From NCBI GenBank assembly GCA_964403935.1, contig CAYOIB010000106.1, positions 1 through 7,195 on the forward strand: DNA of 7,195 bases, given 5' to 3'. A program made the translations under genes and the position numbers. This DNA is from SLLG01 sp964403935 (GTDB lineage Bacteria; Verrucomicrobiota; Verrucomicrobiia; Opitutales; Oceanipulchritudinaceae). The notes beneath the pieces are model-generated. The model searched no databases. It saw nothing but the letters and a program-made list of their open reading frames with translations, and was not told the DNA's origin. Positions 6,350-7,195 of the stretch are shown one piece after another. Numbering within the stretch: position 1 is the stretch's first letter; each line of letters opens with the position of its first letter.

Positions 6350-6418
6350 GCTTTTCTTCCTTCAAGACGAAGGTCTGGCACAGGCGCGAGCGACGTTGCC
6401 CAGTGCAGATTGGTTCTC

Positions 6419-6424
6419 ATTATC
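6419..6424 (-). promoter_or_regulatory. possible -10 box of the tautomerase gene
   Basis: On the minus strand, GATAAT matches the TATAAT consensus at 5 of 6 and lies 77 bases upstream of the tautomerase ATG. No good -35 box is found at 16-18 nt upstream (the best gives 3 of 6), and that region is taken up by the 6436-6457 hairpin. An activator-dependent promoter or chance are both possible. Confidence 0.25.
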
Positions 6425-6435
6425 TCCCCAAACCA

Positions 6436-6457
6436 TCAGGGCACAAAGCTGCCCTGA
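6436..6457 (-). other. 8-bp perfect hairpin downstream of vapC
   Basis: TCAGGGCA (6436-6443) and TGCCCTGA (6450-6457) are perfect inverted arms around a 6-nt loop. It lies 80 bases beyond the vapC stop. There is no T run after the minus-strand stem, so it is not a classic terminator. It could end or protect the vapBC transcript, or serve as an operator overlapping the tautomerase promoter region. Confidence 0.45.
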
Positions 6458-6492
6458 AGAAGCTTCATTGATCAATACAAAATCGTTCAAGC

Positions 6493-6515
6493 CCGAGCTT
6501 TGTTCCTCAGCTCGG
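6493..6515 (-). terminator. hairpin after vapC, possible terminator
   Basis: CCGAGCT (6493-6499) and AGCTCGG (6509-6515) form a perfect 7-bp GC-rich stem with a 9-nt loop, starting 24 bases after the vapC stop codon. Downstream on the minus strand comes GCTTGAACGATTTTG, a delayed and interrupted T tract, so termination would be inefficient. Its position makes it the best candidate for ending vapBC transcription. Confidence 0.4.
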
Positions 6516-6539
6516 CTAGAACGTATATTGTTGGCGTCG

Positions 6540-6938
6540 TTATTTGATGAGCTTGATTGGAAGATGGGATGCGTAGTCTTTGAAATCCTTGTCTTCGGTA
6601 AAAATGGCCATTCCGTTTCGATGCGCTTGCGCACAAATCAGAAAATCCACAGGAGAACCTTGAATTCCTTTCCTACGGCACTGATTAAAAAACTTTGCCG
6701 CTTGAGTGTGGTCTGCGGACCCGGCCAAGAGATCTGGAAAGCTGTCAAGAATCTGGCTGAGTTTGCGAAATTGAGTTTCATCTCTGATGCCAGAGAGCAA
6801 CTCCTGACGAATGATCCCAAGCATCTGAACATTTTTCTCTTTAATTATCTGACGCAAATGGTCGAGAGAAGCGGAACGGATGTGGCCATCCCGCCTGAGA
6901 AACAGCGACCATACGGAAGTATCGACAATGACTTTCAC
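6540..6938 (-). CDS. vapC: VapC-family PIN-domain ribonuclease toxin
   Basis: A 132-residue type II toxin. PIN-domain VapC toxins are Mg-dependent endoribonucleases, many of which cut tRNA or rRNA and stop growth when free of antitoxin. The acidic active-site set is intact: D6 in VIVDTSVW, E46 in RQELLSGI, D98 in SPVDFLICAQA, and D116/D118 in FTEDKDF. The ending HLPIKLIK is typical of this VapC group. The start is GTG at 6938, preceded by GGA eight bases upstream, and it overlaps the vapB stop by 4 bp (GTGA), the usual translational coupling of antitoxin to toxin. No truncation or frameshift is visible, so the toxin should be active. GC content of sampled lines here is about 45-50 percent, below sampled lines of asmA/rhlE (mostly 52-73), in keeping with a mobile accessory module. 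Confidence 0.92.
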   Translation of the reverse strand: MKVIVDTSVWSLFLRRDGHIRSASLDHLRQIIKEKNVQMLGIIRQELLSGIRDETQFRKLSQILDSFPDLLAGSADHTQAAKFFNQCRRKGIQGSPVDFLICAQAHRNGMAIFTEDKDFKDYASHLPIKLIK

Positions 6939-7135
6939 CGCTTTTTCCGAAGCGCTTTAGGATCATAGTCATCGAAAAAATCCACTTTCCCCTCCCAATC
7001 GAGAACATCCATCTGCCGCCGGTGCTGAACAAATTCCGTAAGCGCCTGATTGACAGCTTCCTTTTTCGTTCGAAAGCGTCCGACACGTTTCGCCTCATTA
7101 AGGAGGTCCGGATCAATTTTTAAATTGGTAGCCAT
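6935..7135 (-). CDS. vapB: VapB-family antitoxin
   Basis: A 66-residue antitoxin that should bind VapC and, as a DNA-binding dimer, repress its own promoter. The N-terminal half, MATNLKIDPDLLNEAKRVG then RTKKEAVNQALTEFV, is the ribbon-helix-helix pattern of the VapB antitoxin family. The C-terminal half, MDVLDWEGKVDFFDDYDPKALRKKR, is the acidic-aromatic tail that wraps the toxin and blocks its active site. ATG at 7135 is preferred because family members start MATNL or similar; an in-frame GTG at 7153 would add six residues. Neither has a good Shine-Dalgarno. The gene lies first in the pair with a 4-bp overlap into vapC, giving antitoxin-first synthesis. Confidence 0.9.
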   Translation of the reverse strand: MATNLKIDPDLLNEAKRVGRFRTKKEAVNQALTEFVQHRRQMDVLDWEGKVDFFDDYDPKALRKKR

Positions 7136-7152
7136 GTGTCTATGTTGACACA
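7135..7152. promoter_or_regulatory. palindrome at the vapB start, probable autoregulation operator
   Basis: TGTGTC (7135-7140) and GACACA (7147-7152) are perfect 6-bp inverted arms with a 6-nt centre; one arm reaches the first base of the vapB ATG codon. VapB proteins with a ribbon-helix-helix domain usually bind such palindromes near their promoter. The location at the start codon fits repression by VapBC. No convincing -35/-10 pair is visible in the remaining 43 bases to the window edge, so the promoter may lie partly outside. Confidence 0.5.
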
Positions 7153-7195
7153 CTTATCTGTGCGAGCAAGCCCATTCTCTACATTTTCGCCAACG

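Noticed and set aside
6348..6968. 206-codon plus-strand reading frame
   Set aside because: It runs antisense through vapC, whose PIN motifs are unmistakable; the plus-strand translation shows no family features.
6530..7194. GTTGGCG (6530-6536) and CGCCAAC (7188-7194) flanking vapBC as inverted 7-mers, like integron cassette boundaries
   Set aside because: The motifs break the RYYYAAC/GTTRRRY consensus, no partner R' site or foldable attC is found below 6530, and one 7-bp inverted pair between flanks of this size is not far from chance.
1..7195. CRISPR arrays, insertion sequences, tRNA genes or a multi-gene defence island
   Set aside because: No regularly spaced repeats, transposase-like frame or tRNA fold (other than the tRNA-like part of tmRNA) was seen, and vapBC is the only defence-type module.

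Overview
All recognisable genes in this window lie on the minus strand, so it reads from high to low coordinates: vapB-vapC, a tautomerase-family gene, a 545-bp gap, a large AsmA-like gene, an RhlE-type RNA helicase, a small exported PepSY-like protein and tmRNA (ssrA). The host is a bacterium with a moderately high-GC chromosome. The AsmA-like protein indicates a Gram-negative cell envelope. The protein style suggests Verrucomicrobiota (Opitutae), but that is an impression from sequence alone, not a demonstrated placement.

Region by region: 5-359 is a complete one-piece tmRNA with an encoded CCA, a G3.U70 alanine-identity wobble and a short tag reading frame ending in YALAA. Behind it (413-440) is a sigma70-like promoter. 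484-750 encodes a secreted 88-residue PepSY-like protein. 862-892 is a strong intrinsic terminator for the helicase gene (918-2213). 2214-2443 is a hairpin-rich stretch that probably includes the helicase leader. 2444-5407 encodes a 987-residue membrane-anchored AsmA-like protein. 5408-5952 holds no conventional gene, but it contains a candidate AsmA promoter, a 33-codon reading frame with a good ribosome binding site, an 8-bp tandem repeat and hairpins. 5953-6342 encodes a tautomerase-superfamily protein with Ala in place of the catalytic Pro. 6540-7135 is a VapBC toxin-antitoxin pair with a 4-bp overlap and a palindrome at the antitoxin start codon.

The genes do not form one pathway. tmRNA and the helicase are RNA or translation housekeeping functions, the AsmA-like and PepSY-like proteins act in the envelope or periplasm, and vapBC is an accessory module with lower GC than the asmA/rhlE block. 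I found no clearly novel multi-gene system. The points most worth a second look are the small reading frame in the 545-bp gap, the overlapping mini-ORF at the tautomerase start, and the Pro-less tautomerase.
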